Assembly: GCF_007990225.1 (NCBI RefSeq) | Contig: NZ_BJWF01000019.1 | Span: forward strand, 1-47,522 | DNA length: 47,522 nucleotides | Source: Enterococcus villorum | GTDB taxonomy: Bacteria; Bacillota; Bacilli; Lactobacillales; Enterococcaceae | Reading direction: 5' to 3' | Shown: positions 25,465 through 35,108 of the stretch, in pieces | How positions within the stretch are numbered: position 1 is the stretch's first letter | Layout: each line of letters opens with the position of its first letter | The notes under the pieces: model-generated | Seen by the model: only the letters and a program-made list of their open reading frames with translations | Told to the model about the DNA's origin: nothing | The model's database searches: none | Program-made: the position numbers and the translations under genes

Positions 25465-26892
25465 TTATTCTTCTATACTCTTTTCTACTTCTGCTCCCCA
25501 TGAATCCTTTTTCAAACGATTGATAATCAAAGGAATCACAAACATGACAATCGTAATTACCGCCACTAATAAAGCATCAGTAAGTGTTGAAGTACCTAAC
25601 GTAGAAAAGACGACTGCAACAATAGAAAAAATCAACATGCAGCTAACAACCCAAGCCAGACCATTGCCTTTTTTACCAATACGATAAGGACGTTCTAAAT
25701 CTGGATGGTTTTTTCGCATTTTGATTAATGAAACAGCAATCAAAATATAAACAATACAATAAATAACAGTAGTAGCATTTGTTAATGTCAAGAATACAGC
25801 ACTAACATCGTCCATTACTCCGTAAAGTAACGCAAACAATGAAATAACAATTGATTGTGTTAAAACAACGTTTCTAGAAACGCCATATTCATTTTCTTTA
25901 TGGAATCCAAATTTTGGTGGCAAGAAACCTTCACGTGCCACTTGGATAATCGTTTTAGATGGTCCAGTGACCCAAGCAGATAATTGTAATAGCACTCCGA
26001 TAAATACCATGAAACTAAAAATATTCCCAATAATTGTTGGTAATCCAAGAATTTCACAGTAAATCAAGATGGGCTGAGTAATATTTGCTAATTCCATTTT
26101 CCCATCTGGGACCACATTAGCAACCAACATCGCATTGATCACATTTAATAAAACTAAACCGATTAAAGCGATAAATACACCTTTTGTATAGTTCTTCGTT
26201 GCATCTTTCAAACGAGGCATATAAACAGAACTCATTTCGATACCAACAAAGATAAATGTAATACCTGCAAGATATTTCAAGGATTCACTATGTTCTAGAT
26301 CAGGAAAAGCTTTTGACCAACTAAAATCACCTAAATAGCCGTTTGATACCAAACCTACTTTAAAGGCAGCCAATAAACCTAATACAAACATGATCACAAC
26401 AGGAATATAGACCCCCAACCAGACGCCGATGTTTCCACCAACTTTGGCCATATCAAATTTTAAATTCAAAATAGTAATGATCCAATAAATGACTAAAATA
26501 CAACCTAATACAAATAAATGATTATTGCCTAATTCGATTTGACCGAATGTGTTTCCTAGTAATGGTCCTAATGTGGATGCTACCATTACCATTCCTGGAA
26601 ACATTTGCACCCAAAGTAACCAGGCAACCACAAACCCCCATTTACTTCCTAAAGCTGTTTTCACCCATAATTGAGGTCCACCTTCTTGAGGAAGCATCGT
26701 AGAAAGCTCGCCAGAAACCATTGAAATTGGTCCAGCAAAAAACAGTACAGCAAAGATTGAATAAAAAATCAATGTCCACCCAACGGCTGCTAAAGTTGGG
26801 ATACTCCGAACTGTCGCACACAAAGCCATCGTCAGACCGACAAAGGTTCCAAGACCCATTTTACTTGCTTGAGATTTACTCACGATTGACAC
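25465..26892 (-). CDS. tyrP: Tyrosine/tyramine antiporter
   Basis: 475 residues, APC superfamily with about 12 helices. Features: MGLGTFVGLTMALCATVRSIPTLAAVGW in the first helices, GPISMVSGELSTMLPQEGGPQLWVKTALG, and IFVGIEMSSVYMPRLKDATKNY in the middle, as in the glutamate:GABA antiporter group that includes bacterial TyrP. It exchanges tyrosine for tyramine, generating proton motive force together with the decarboxylase upstream. The 338-base leader between tyrDC and tyrP holds a terminator and a large folded region, so tyrP may be expressed both by read-through and separately. Confidence 0.94.
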   Translation of the reverse strand: MSIVSKSQASKMGLGTFVGLTMALCATVRSIPTLAAVGWTLIFYSIFAVLFFAGPISMVSGELSTMLPQEGGPQLWVKTALGSKWGFVVAWLLWVQMFPGMVMVASTLGPLLGNTFGQIELGNNHLFVLGCILVIYWIITILNLKFDMAKVGGNIGVWLGVYIPVVIMFVLGLLAAFKVGLVSNGYLGDFSWSKAFPDLEHSESLKYLAGITFIFVGIEMSSVYMPRLKDATKNYTKGVFIALIGLVLLNVINAMLVANVVPDGKMELANITQPILIYCEILGLPTIIGNIFSFMVFIGVLLQLSAWVTGPSKTIIQVAREGFLPPKFGFHKENEYGVSRNVVLTQSIVISLFALLYGVMDDVSAVFLTLTNATTVIYCIVYILIAVSLIKMRKNHPDLERPYRIGKKGNGLAWVVSCMLIFSIVAVVFSTLGTSTLTDALLVAVITIVMFVIPLIINRLKKDSWGAEVEKSIEE

Positions 26893-26960
26893 GCTCCTTG
26901 TCTTTTTAAATAAAAAACGTTGTCTTCAAAGTAATCGCAAGTTATAACAGCAAAAGCAAA

Positions 26961-27051
26961 GAGGTTGCTTATTGCCAACTTTTAAAGTAAAAACAATGTT
27001 TCATGACTAGATTTTATATTTCGCTAAAAAGAAAAATATAAAATAACCTCT
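26961..27051 (-). promoter_or_regulatory. Folded leader region upstream of tyrP
   Basis: An outer stem AGAGGTT (26961-26967) / AACCTCT (27045-27051) encloses a perfect 11-bp stem ATTTTATATTT (27011-27021) / AAATATAAAAT (27034-27044). The spacing forms a two-level RNA hairpin roughly 70-160 bases before the tyrP start. Function unknown; possible leader control or an mRNA processing site. Confidence 0.4.
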
Positions 27052-27180
27052 TGCTCGTTCTACCTAATCCATTCATTAACCCCTTTTGACAAGGATGTAA
27101 AAAGAACGCAAAGCTAAGTCACAACCTCGGCTGTTTTGAATTGATCACTTGCTTTTTTTCAAAGACAACCACAAAAGAAA

Positions 27181-27217
27181 AGACATCTAATTCCGTATTT
27201 TCATACGGAATTAGTAT
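27181..27217 (-). terminator. Terminator after the tyrosine decarboxylase gene
   Basis: Perfect 12-bp stem CTAATTCCGTAT / ATACGGAATTAG (27187-27198, 27203-27214) with a 4-base loop. On the minus strand it is followed by ATGTCTTTTCTTTTG, a broken T-run that may allow read-through into tyrP. Confidence 0.75.
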
Positions 27218-27230
27218 GACTTTTATTTGA

Positions 27231-29105
27231 TTATTTTGCTTCGCTTGTTAATAATTGATTGGCGTAGATTTTTTCTAATTTTTCTTGAAGAGCTGCTTTG
27301 ATTTTCTCAGCGTACGCTTCAAAGTTTTCTTCTTTGTTCATATATGGTGTCATTACACTGGCACGTAAAACTGTTACTTTTCCTGCACGTTGCCATTCTT
27401 CATCTGAGAAACCTAATTGGTTCACAAATTGTAATGGGCTGTTTCCGTAATCAGGAATAGCAAAATCAGTATGAGAAGTTAAAAATTCATTGCCATAAAT
27501 GCTTCCTTTTACATAAGAAGAATAGTCATAGACATCATGATTCAATTGATTCATTGCTACTAGATCATCATTGCCTTTTTCTTTAAATACGTAGTCTACC
27601 ATATTAAAATCTGGGTAAGTTAGTGGATGTACTTCGATTTCTTTGTCACCAACTTTGAATGATAAACTTTGTAAGAAATTATAGAAGCGATGTGCTCCTT
27701 CGATTGAAGCACCCATCAATTTACCATATCCAGTAACATTTAATGGCAAGACATGGTGTGCAGCCCAAACACTAGCAGCTGTTGCTCCTGCCTTTGACCC
27801 TTCCAAAATATAAGCACCAAGTAGCGCTGGAATATCTGCGCCTTTTTCAAATACATAAGTAGCAAAATAAGAGATTACGTCTCTCATGCGTACATCTTTG
27901 ATCACGATACCACCAGCTGAATAAGGAACATACCCCATTTTATGTGGATCAATTGTGACAGATTCTGCTTCTTCAATTGCTTTATACGCACTATGCACTT
28001 CTTCTAAAATATAAATTTTATTTTCAGTAAAGACATTATTTTTTGCGTGAACGTCTTTTAATTCTTCAAAAGGAATAAAGTTGTTGTCCTCGTCTAAGAA
28101 AATCGCACGACCATAACCACCATAAGCCGCATCTACGTGTAAGTAGAAGTAAATGCCGTCTTTTTCTAATACACGACGTAAGGCAACAATTTTATCAATC
28201 CCATCAATTGCACCTTCTTCAGTTGAGCCAACAACACCGACTACACCTAAAATTGGTGTTTTTTCAGCTGCTAAACCAAGCACGATTTTTTCAAGTTCAT
28301 TGATGTCCATGCGATAATTGTGATCGACTGGTACAGGAATGACTTGGTCTAATCCAATACCAATGATGTCAGCAGCTTTTAACCATGAATAGTGTTTTGT
28401 TTGTGGCACTAACCATTTCCCTAATTTTTCTAAATGTTTTCCGCTACGTGCAGAATGTGCTTTGATGTCATCGATTTTTTCTGGCACACGATCTAACAAA
28501 TTCATGATTTCTTCGGTCGTCATGTTCATTAATTCCCAATCGCTTTTACCTGCAACTAATTCAGGCACAACTTCTTGCATCGCAAGAGGTAACGATTTGA
28601 TATTACGTGCATACCAAAGTCCTTCAAGATTTGCTAAAGAGCCATCAGCTACAATGTGTCCCCAGCCATCTTTATAACTCATCAATTTTGCAAATTCCAA
28701 ACCTACTTCTTCTTCCATTTGACTTGTTGCTGGAGAAGATTCATAAGCAACGTTATTCCCATTCCATAACATAGCAAAATTATAAGCTAGTAAAGATGGC
28801 ATTAATGTTTCAGAATTCATATGCCCCCAGTACCGTCCGGCTGTATGCCATGGCACTGAGTGTGTACGCATACGTGCTGAAATCTCTGATAAAACGTCTT
28901 TCGTTTTATTCACCGTATGTTCAAAACTTGCACTCTTTTGTTCTTCTGGCGTAATAACAGGCATGTCTTGAGGCATGTAGTTTTGTCGCCAACCTAAATG
29001 TTCATCAACTAAATCGTTCAACAAAGTTTTATAGAGTTGGCCGTTCTCTGCTTTGTCACCGATAAATAGTGCATTTAGGTTCAATTCATTTGACAATGAT
29101 TCCAT
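27231..29105 (-). CDS. tyrDC: Tyrosine decarboxylase, PLP-dependent
   Basis: 624 residues, the length of enterococcal/lactobacillar TyrDC (also tdcA). Converts L-tyrosine to tyramine and CO2 in the cytoplasm; with TyrP it gives acid resistance and energy. Group II decarboxylase features: the PLP Lys in [16 protein letters not shown], the substrate/PLP His region [10 protein letters not shown] with its Asp, [17 protein letters not shown], and an N-terminal [19 protein letters not shown] segment. RBS AGGAGGGC lies before the ATG. The gene is preceded by the tyrS terminator and its own promoter-like TTTACA / TGTAAT at about 29155-29180 on the minus strand. Confidence 0.97.
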   Translation of the reverse strand: MESLSNELNLNALFIGDKAENGQLYKTLLNDLVDEHLGWRQNYMPQDMPVITPEEQKSASFEHTVNKTKDVLSEISARMRTHSVPWHTAGRYWGHMNSETLMPSLLAYNFAMLWNGNNVAYESSPATSQMEEEVGLEFAKLMSYKDGWGHIVADGSLANLEGLWYARNIKSLPLAMQEVVPELVAGKSDWELMNMTTEEIMNLLDRVPEKIDDIKAHSARSGKHLEKLGKWLVPQTKHYSWLKAADIIGIGLDQVIPVPVDHNYRMDINELEKIVLGLAAEKTPILGVVGVVGSTEEGAIDGIDKIVALRRVLEKDGIYFYLHVDAAYGGYGRAIFLDEDNNFIPFEELKDVHAKNNVFTENKIYILEEVHSAYKAIEEAESVTIDPHKMGYVPYSAGGIVIKDVRMRDVISYFATYVFEKGADIPALLGAYILEGSKAGATAASVWAAHHVLPLNVTGYGKLMGASIEGAHRFYNFLQSLSFKVGDKEIEVHPLTYPDFNMVDYVFKEKGNDDLVAMNQLNHDVYDYSSYVKGSIYGNEFLTSHTDFAIPDYGNSPLQFVNQLGFSDEEWQRAGKVTVLRASVMTPYMNKEENFEAYAEKIKAALQEKLEKIYANQLLTSEAK

Positions 29106-29240
29106 GTGAAGCCCTCCTAAAAAAAGATTTAAATTTTGTCGAGCCCTACATTACACCTGTTTTTTAATTCTGTAAACTTCCTCACAATCATTTTTTTAAT
29201 CTTTTTGTAATAATCTTCAATTGTCCGAATTGTTCACACA

Positions 29241-29289
29241 TTTAGAAAAATTTAAAAAACGAGGGAATTTACAAATGTAAATTCCCTCG
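29241..29289 (-). terminator. Terminator after tyrS
   Basis: Perfect 14-bp stem CGAGGGAATTTACA / TGTAAATTCCCTCG (29260-29289) with a 2-base loop, followed on the minus strand by TTTTTTAAATTTTT. It separates tyrS from the decarboxylase unit. Confidence 0.88.
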
Positions 29290-29394
29290 CAAAGTTTGTA
29301 TTAACGAGAACCAGCGTCCTCTTTTTAGTATGGGTTTCAAAATTGGAATCTTGTCATATTTTTAACCATTTACATATTAAAAATTTACTAAATT

Positions 29395-30651
29395 CTAATC
29401 AATTACTTTGGCCAAAAAGTAATTTTTCTTTCCTTTTCGAATAACCACAAACTTACCATCAAATTCCTTCGATGGATCTATGACAAAATTTAAATCGGTC
29501 ACACGGTCACCGTTAATACTAATAGCTCCATTTGAAACATCTTCACGTGCTTGACGTTTCGATGGTTCAATTTTTGTGGAAACAAGTAATTCCACGATAT
29601 TTTCAGGGTTGCTTGAAATTTCAACGTTTGGCATTTTACCAAATCCTTGCGCAATTTCAGCTGCATTTAATTCTTTGATATTTCCAGAGAACAATGCTTC
29701 TGTTATTTTTTGTGCTTCTTTCAAGTCTTCTTCACTATGGACAAATGTTGTCACTTCTTCTGCTAAACGACGTTGTGCTTCACGTTTTTCAGGTTGTGTT
29801 TCAACTTTCTTCGCTAATTCATTGATTTCTTCTTGAGATAAGAATGTAAAGAATTTCAAGTATTTCACTACATCACGATCATCTTGATTCAACCAGAACT
29901 GGTAAAATTCAAATGGAGATGTTTTTTCAGGATCTAACCAGATGGCACCGCCTGCTGTTTTACCAAATTTCGTACCATCAGCTTTTAACATTAACGGGAT
30001 CGTTAATCCGAATGCTTCTGCTTCTGGACCTTCTAATCTACGGATCAAATCAAGCCCTGCAGTAATATTTCCCCATTGATCGGCACCACCAATTTGTAGT
30101 TGTACATCAAAAGTTTTGTGTAAATGTAAGAAGTCGATTGACTGCAAGATTTGGTAAGTAAATTCTGTAAATGAAATACCTACTTCTAGTCGACTTGCAA
30201 CGATATCTTTGGCTAACATTGTATTAATATTAAAGTTTTTACCATAATCGCGTAAAAACTCAAGCAAGGAAATTTTTGATAACCAATCGTAGTTATTCAC
30301 AAAAGTAATATTGGCATCTTTACCAAATAACTTTCTCATTTGGTTTGAAAGTGCGTCTACATTATGTTGCACTTGTTCCATTGTTTGTAGAACTCGTTCA
30401 GTTGTTCGACCACTTGGATCGCCGATTGTTCCTGTTCCGCCACCAATCAGAATATATGGATGATGGCCAGCCAACTGAAATCGTTTCATCATCATAAATG
30501 GAATCAAATGTCCAATATGCATCGAATCCCCAGTTGGATCCACACCGCAATAAAGTGAAATACTCTTTTCGTCAACGAGTTCACGAAGTCTTTCTTCGTT
30601 CGTTTGTTGATTAATGGCATCGCGCCATGTTAATTCATCGATAATATTCAT
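29395..30651 (-). CDS. tyrS: Tyrosyl-tRNA synthetase of the tyramine locus
   Basis: 418 residues from the ATG at 30651 (RBS GGAGGGC); an in-frame ATG at 30666 lies upstream of that RBS. Class I synthetase: HIGH-type motif DSMHIGHLIPFMMM, tyrosine pocket QIGGADQWGNITAGLDLIRR, KMSKS-type loop GTKFGKTAGGAIWL, and a C-terminal S4 RNA-binding domain (SKRQAREDVSNGAISINGDRV). In enterococci this copy sits in front of the decarboxylase and is separate from a housekeeping tyrS. It is preceded by a T-box leader, so it responds to uncharged tRNA-Tyr. Confidence 0.96.
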   Translation of the reverse strand: MNIIDELTWRDAINQQTNEERLRELVDEKSISLYCGVDPTGDSMHIGHLIPFMMMKRFQLAGHHPYILIGGGTGTIGDPSGRTTERVLQTMEQVQHNVDALSNQMRKLFGKDANITFVNNYDWLSKISLLEFLRDYGKNFNINTMLAKDIVASRLEVGISFTEFTYQILQSIDFLHLHKTFDVQLQIGGADQWGNITAGLDLIRRLEGPEAEAFGLTIPLMLKADGTKFGKTAGGAIWLDPEKTSPFEFYQFWLNQDDRDVVKYLKFFTFLSQEEINELAKKVETQPEKREAQRRLAEEVTTFVHSEEDLKEAQKITEALFSGNIKELNAAEIAQGFGKMPNVEISSNPENIVELLVSTKIEPSKRQAREDVSNGAISINGDRVTDLNFVIDPSKEFDGKFVVIRKGKKNYFLAKVID

Positions 30652-30730
30652 TTTAAAGCCCTCCATATCGTTTTTTTATGAAAGCAGAAATCTGCTAGCA
30701 TGCCTCTTTTGTTTTTTCAGTGATCACAAC

Positions 30731-30969
30731 AAAAAAGTCCCTTGGCTTATTAACCAAGGGACGAAATATCGCGGTACCACCCAATTTATATGCTTATTGA
30801 AGCATATCACTCAAACATTTAACGCTGTCACGTGGCATATTCATGCCATAGGCTCCTAAAATGTAATTCGTTTTAAAGAATGTACTAGTTCGCAGCACCC
30901 ACTAGCTTTCTGAAACATCGACTTTAATAACTACTGTGTTTTAATCAACGCCTGTTATCTAATTGATAT
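30731..30969 (-). ncRNA. T-box leader of tyrS
   Basis: The minus strand holds the invariant T-box sequence GGGTGGTACCGCG (complement of 30770-30782) followed by the terminator stem GTCCCTTGG / CCAAGGGAC (30737-30745, 30754-30762) with six T. A ~190-base Stem I/II/III region lies upstream, with GGGTGCTGCGAACTAGT in the distal Stem I and a GAATTACATT context in which TAC is the likely tyrosine specifier codon. Uncharged tRNA-Tyr would stabilise the antiterminator and switch on tyrS. The specifier position is my reading and was not folded. Confidence 0.93.
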
Positions 30970-30975
30970 GTATCT

Positions 30976-31004
30976 ATCATAGAACGCTATTTTTTCTTTG
31001 TCAA
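30976..31004 (-). promoter_or_regulatory. tyrS promoter
   Basis: Minus strand TTGACA (complement of 30999-31004), 17-base spacer, TATGAT (complement of 30976-30981); transcription would start near 30969 at the head of the T-box. Confidence 0.85.
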
Positions 31005-31348
31005 TAAAAAAGTTAAAAAAAATTCTCTGACTATTCTTAATCATTTGAAAAACAGCTAAAACCGAACATTTATTTTTACTATCTCGTACTATTTTTGTTT
31101 AATAAAACGTCATACAGAATCCTTCATATCAGATTATTTTTTATATTTTTATTTTTATTTTTATACAAATACAAACTTTCAATTAGAGCAATTGATTTTT
31201 AAAGTTTAACAAAAATTTATATACCTATTTTTTCTGCTACACGTGTAACGAATAAGAGCCCACCCCTGTCTCACTCATAGTTTTTAATTGAATAAGCCAA
31301 TCAACCTTAATAAAGTAGACCGATTAATGAGTAACACTTACCTTAAGA
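31005..31348. other. AT-rich intergenic region between tyrS and the HI_0552-like gene
   Basis: No gene seen. It contains a low-complexity TTTTTATTTTTATTTTTAT run near 31140-31165. No terminator for the gene at 31349 could be placed with confidence. Confidence 0.4.
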
Positions 31349-32008
31349 TTATCCTTCTTTTTCCAACATACAATATAATGGCATCAATTCTTGCATAGCA
31401 TTTAAGATTAAGGCTTCTGAATTTTGATATTCACTCGGATAAAAATAAAGTTTTCCAATTTGAAATGTTTTATCTTTCATCGCTTCTTTTAAAGTCAAAC
31501 GCTTCTGTTTATCCGCTAAATAAACAGCTAATGGCAGATGATCTGTCAATTCATGTTCTGGTTGAGGCCAAATATAATATTCGTCAATCGAGATATTTTT
31601 ACTCCACTCCTCTAAAACTTCTAATAAGCGATTGAAATCAGATACACTGCCTTGGCGCTCTTCACTTTTATAATGCTGGTACATTAGATAAATTTGAAAT
31701 TGTTTTTGATTCAATAAGGTTGCTAAACAGGCATTTTCTTTTTGACGATCCACACGACGATACGCACACCAAAAATGACTCCTAAGGTTCCAACCATTCG
31801 TCCAGCTTTCGATTTTCGGTTTTGCCATTTGCCACTGTGACGGAAATTGGCTTGATGCCTGTAAATTCAATTCTTTCCATTTTCGCCATTGTAATTTGTA
31901 TTGGTCTTTGACCTGCGTGACTTCTTCTATTGTGTAGCACTCTTTCAATTGCTTAAATGTATGTATTGTTCGATCAAATAATTCATAATCTCTTGCTAAC
32001 AAATCCAT
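31349..32008 (-). CDS. HI_0552-family (G6PD_bact-type) protein of unknown function
   Basis: 219 residues from the ATG at 32008 (RBS GGAGAGTG); an in-frame ATG at 32023 lies upstream of the RBS. The protein resembles the HI_0552/PF10786-type family, which databases label a glucose-6-phosphate 1-dehydrogenase relative without firm evidence. It is rich in Trp and charged residues (LQWRKWKEL, LRSHFWCAYRRVDRQKENACLATL, YYIWPQPEHELTDHLPLAVYLADKQKR) and has no signal or membrane helix. A decayed partial copy of its 5' half lies at 33120-33420, so it was part of a local duplication. The family call is from memory of the pattern. Confidence 0.6.
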   Translation of the reverse strand: MDLLARDYELFDRTIHTFKQLKECYTIEEVTQVKDQYKLQWRKWKELNLQASSQFPSQWQMAKPKIESWTNGWNLRSHFWCAYRRVDRQKENACLATLLNQKQFQIYLMYQHYKSEERQGSVSDFNRLLEVLEEWSKNISIDEYYIWPQPEHELTDHLPLAVYLADKQKRLTLKEAMKDKTFQIGKLYFYPSEYQNSEALILNAMQELMPLYCMLEKEG

Positions 32009-32145
32009 CTTGTCACTCTCCAAAACTTTTCTTTAGTATAAAGAACAAAAGATAATGGAGCAATAAAAAAAGGATGTACAACAAATTATTTTTTCTCGTT
32101 CCTGTCAATCTTTTAGTCCATTTATGTCACTATAACATACCATGG

Positions 32146-32664
32146 TTATCTCTTTTCTAAGCCGTTCATTTTGTTTTTTGCCCTTCTAGATATTTCATGA
32201 TTCATATTCTTCTTTAATTGGGATTGTTTTCTAGCTGCATGTATTTGGTCTTTCAATGTTCGCTGTTCAGGTGTAAGTAGACGATCACTTAATGTCTTTA
32301 TTTTCTGAGGAAGTACTTTTTTAGCATACTCTAATCCACTTTGAACATGCAAGAAACGAGGTTCCATAATCTCCTGTAATCTCTTTGGCGTTCCATTCCA
32401 CATTTCTTTAGTATCATGAATTATTTCCTTTAACTGAGTATATAGTTCCCTTCGCTGTTCTTGAAGTAATGTTAGTTGTTCTTTATCAACATTACCTTTT
32501 ATACACTTTGTACGATCTTCATCCCACTTCTTAATGTTTTGTCCAAACTTATCTATACTATCCAACTTTTGACTTACGCTGTTATATTCTTCTCTTAATT
32601 TAGAAGGAATTTTTATTGATGCTTTTTTCGTATTTAGGATACTATTGTTTTTATTTGTGGACAT
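32146..32664 (-). CDS. Coiled-coil family protein 1 (single module), unknown function
   Basis: 172 residues, highly charged and helical, no signal peptide. Contains IPSKLREEY (19-27), matching LPPQLIREY, FPPTLEKEY and IPSESSKEF in the relatives at 35644 and 33489. A middle segment KEMWNGTPKRLQEIMEP resembles their MxPxLxxHMxP helix. The C-terminal tail IHAARK ... MNHEISRRAKNK (141-165) is shared with the end of the gene at 33489 (IHNARK ... MNHTTSRKVKNK). It looks like a one-module version of the family. RBS AAAGGAGTGGGG. The gene is AT-rich. No homologue of known function is recognised. Confidence 0.72.
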   Translation of the reverse strand: MSTNKNNSILNTKKASIKIPSKLREEYNSVSQKLDSIDKFGQNIKKWDEDRTKCIKGNVDKEQLTLLQEQRRELYTQLKEIIHDTKEMWNGTPKRLQEIMEPRFLHVQSGLEYAKKVLPQKIKTLSDRLLTPEQRTLKDQIHAARKQSQLKKNMNHEISRRAKNKMNGLEKR

Positions 32665-32689
32665 TTCCCCACTCCTTTCATCTTAATAA

Positions 32690-33119
32690 ATAAAGTATAG
32701 AACCCACTAGTTTAGTTATTTATTCTATATTTCCTAATGGCGGAAATTTTAGATAGATGTATCAATAAAAATAATTTATAGTTCTATTAAATCACTATTA
32801 TACCAGTCTTTATTTTTACACATCACTCTTTTCTGTTAAAAATAAAATCCATACAAAGAGAAAAAAGTTCGCTTCATAACCATCATTTTAGTTATAAAAA
32901 AATAGTATAATATCACATGACAACAATTCATCAATATGATGAAAAACGTTATATATAGTTATTGAAATAGAAGTTGGTAAGCGATTCTCTCCTTCATATG
33001 CTAGTTAAAATCATTATTTTTAATTGGAAAACTTTTCTTTTACTTAGCAAAAAACATCTAACAATCGATGAATGCCACTAGTTTTTTGCCGTTCCTCCTT
33101 TTTAGTCTGTTGGTAGATC
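32690..33119. other. AT-rich non-coding stretch in the coiled-coil region
   Basis: No supported gene. A plus-strand TATAAT lies in ATAGTATAATATCAC near 32906-32920, which could start an unannotated transcript. The remaining sequence appears to be decayed DNA between duplicated blocks. Confidence 0.3.
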
Positions 33120-33420
33120 AACTAAATTTGGAATTTTTTTGTTCAATAAAATGGTCAAGCAAGCATTTTCTTTTTGTCTATTGACGTTTTATTGCACATG
33201 CCAGAAACAACTACTAAGATCCCAGCCCACAACTAAAAAACCCAAAAGTTAGACTTTTCCATCTAACTTTCGGGGTGTATTTCCTTTTTTCAATTGAAAC
33301 GAATATAACCAATGAACAAATCATTCACTATCTCTTACTAGCAAATCCATCTTATCGCACTTCAAAACTTACCTTCAGTACAAAGAATGAAATAAAATCT
33401 TAGATAATAAAATATACAGC
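33120..33420 (-). pseudogene. Decayed partial copy of the HI_0552-like gene
   Basis: 33317-33400 aligns with the 5' end and leader of the gene at 31349: both have TCTCTTxCTAxCAAATCCATCTTxTC followed by CAAAACTT and AGTAxAAAGAA. 33140-33225 aligns with its middle (GCAAGCATTTTCTTTTTG versus ACAGGCATTTTCTTTTTG, near 31730). Reading frames are broken and the part between is missing; a terminator hairpin (33234-33276) lies in the gap. This shows the duplicated unit once carried both the HI_0552-like gene and a coiled-coil gene. Confidence 0.75.
33234..33276 (-). terminator. Terminator downstream of the interrupted coiled-coil gene
   Basis: CCCAAAAGTTAGA (33241-33253) / TCTAACTTTCGGG (33262-33274), one mismatch, followed on the minus strand by a T-run (33234-33240). 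A plus-strand role is less likely. Confidence 0.75.
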
Positions 33421-33488
33421 TTTTTTAGATAAATCAGCCATTTATATTATTTTAGCTGTTGTCTGCTTTTCTCACATTTGTGTATTTA

Positions 33489-35108
33489 TTATTTTTCCAA
33501 GTCTTCTTTATTTTTGACTTTCCTTGACGTTGTATGATTCATATCTACTTTCTTTGAGTTTTTTGCTGGTTTTCTCGCATTGTGTATTTTTTCTTTTGCT
33601 AACTTTAATTCGATTTGAGATAAGTTATTTCCATATTTATTATAATCTTTTCCAATATTGATGTCTTTTTTATACAAATTTTTAGATTCAACTGCCCTTG
33701 AAGTATCTGCAGACTTCTCATAATTATTTTCCTTAGTTATTTTATTGTTAAGTAACGTGTCCAATTTAGCCAATTTATTATGTTGTGTTTGTTCAGGCGC
33801 ACTTTGCTCTTTTTTACTTTGAAGTTCAATAGTATCTATCGCCAGGCTTAAACCTTTTAGTGGATTTAACTTCATTAAAGTGTCCATAGCTTCTTTTGAT
33901 AATTTATGATTATGTTCTAAGAAAGGCATCACATGCTTCGCTAATTCCGGTGTCATTTGATCTTGTAGTTTTTCACTTGCAAGATTTAGTTTGTTGAATT
34001 TGTCCTTTAAGTTTTTCGCTTGTTGGAGTAAATTGTTGATCTCTTTAGGAGAAGAAATAAGCGCTAGCTGTTGTTGATCTCTAGCTATTTCTCCTTTTAA
34101 TTTTTTAGTTACACCAAGAATTTCATGGAATCGTTTAAGTTTTGCTTGTTTATAATTGACTAATTTATTCGTGTTTTTTGAAATACTATTCTTTAATTCT
34201 GTCATACGTTCTTTTAAAGACACTTCAAATGACTCATGGTTTTTAAAATTTCTTAGAACCTTGTTTTGAAGTTTCTCATGTAACTGATTTATTTGTTTCA
34301 TTACTTTCTGTTTCTCTTTGTTTATTTCTAGTAATCCATTATCTATTAAACTGATATATTCTTTTTCTAAAGTTGGTGGAAATATTACTCTTATCAATGC
34401 TTTTTCATTGAATAACTCACGACCACAATTTGGTTCACGATTGATGTTTTCTTTTAGTGCATTCGATAGTTTATTTTCGAGCACTTTATTTTCTGTTAAA
34501 AGTTTATCAAGCGAATCAAACACAGGAATCATATGCTTTTTCAACGTTGGATCAATATTTTTTTTCATTTCTTCATATTCACTAGACAGCTGTTTGATCT
34601 TAGAAGCTATTTTTTCAGACTCATATTCTAACTCTCCTATTGTCATCGTTTCATAAAATATTTTTCCTTTTGCTACATTTTTATTGAGCCGTTGTGCGTT
34701 TTTTATCTGCGCTTTTTCATCCTTATTCTGTTTTAATTTATTAAGTTCTTCGTTTATTTTATTTACATCTATTGTGTCTAGATAATCGACCCTTTTTTTT
34801 TAATTGTTATTCATCTTAAGTATTTCACTAGTTATCAGTTGTCCTTCAAGACCGATCTGTTCGATTGGTCTATAGAGTGCTTCAAACTCTTTACTTGATT
34901 CACTAGGAATTTGTAGACTAAGTTCTATGCTATCTTGGTGAATAACATTTTTAAATGTATAGGGAATGCTATCAGGGACTATTTCACTCTCGCCGGAGCT
35001 AAAGTCCTCTTCAAAATGAACGGATTTCTGAGTATTCTCTTTTATTATAGGATTAATCGCTTCATGTAGTTCTTCTTTTACTTGAGTTTTATTATTTTCT
35101 GTTGCCAA
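33489..35108 (-). pseudogene. Coiled-coil family protein 2, two modules, interrupted by one in-frame stop
   Basis: Open frames at 34800-35108 and 33489-34646 are in the same phase. The 153 bases between them are open too, so only the TAA at 34800-34802 divides a 538-residue protein. A CAA-to-TAA change (Gln to stop) would explain it. The start is TTG in AGTTGGCAACA, where the duplicated relative at 36642 has ATATGGCAACA. Before the stop: IPSESSKEF. After it: NIDPTLKKHMIPVF, FPPTLEKEY, QMTPELAKHVMPFL, and the tail IHNARK ... MNHTTSRKVKNK. Both the IPPxLxxEY and the MxPxLxxHMxP motifs occur twice, so it is a two-module member. The distal part has an ATG (34646) but no strong RBS, so expression is uncertain. 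No signal peptide or known domain. Confidence 0.78.
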
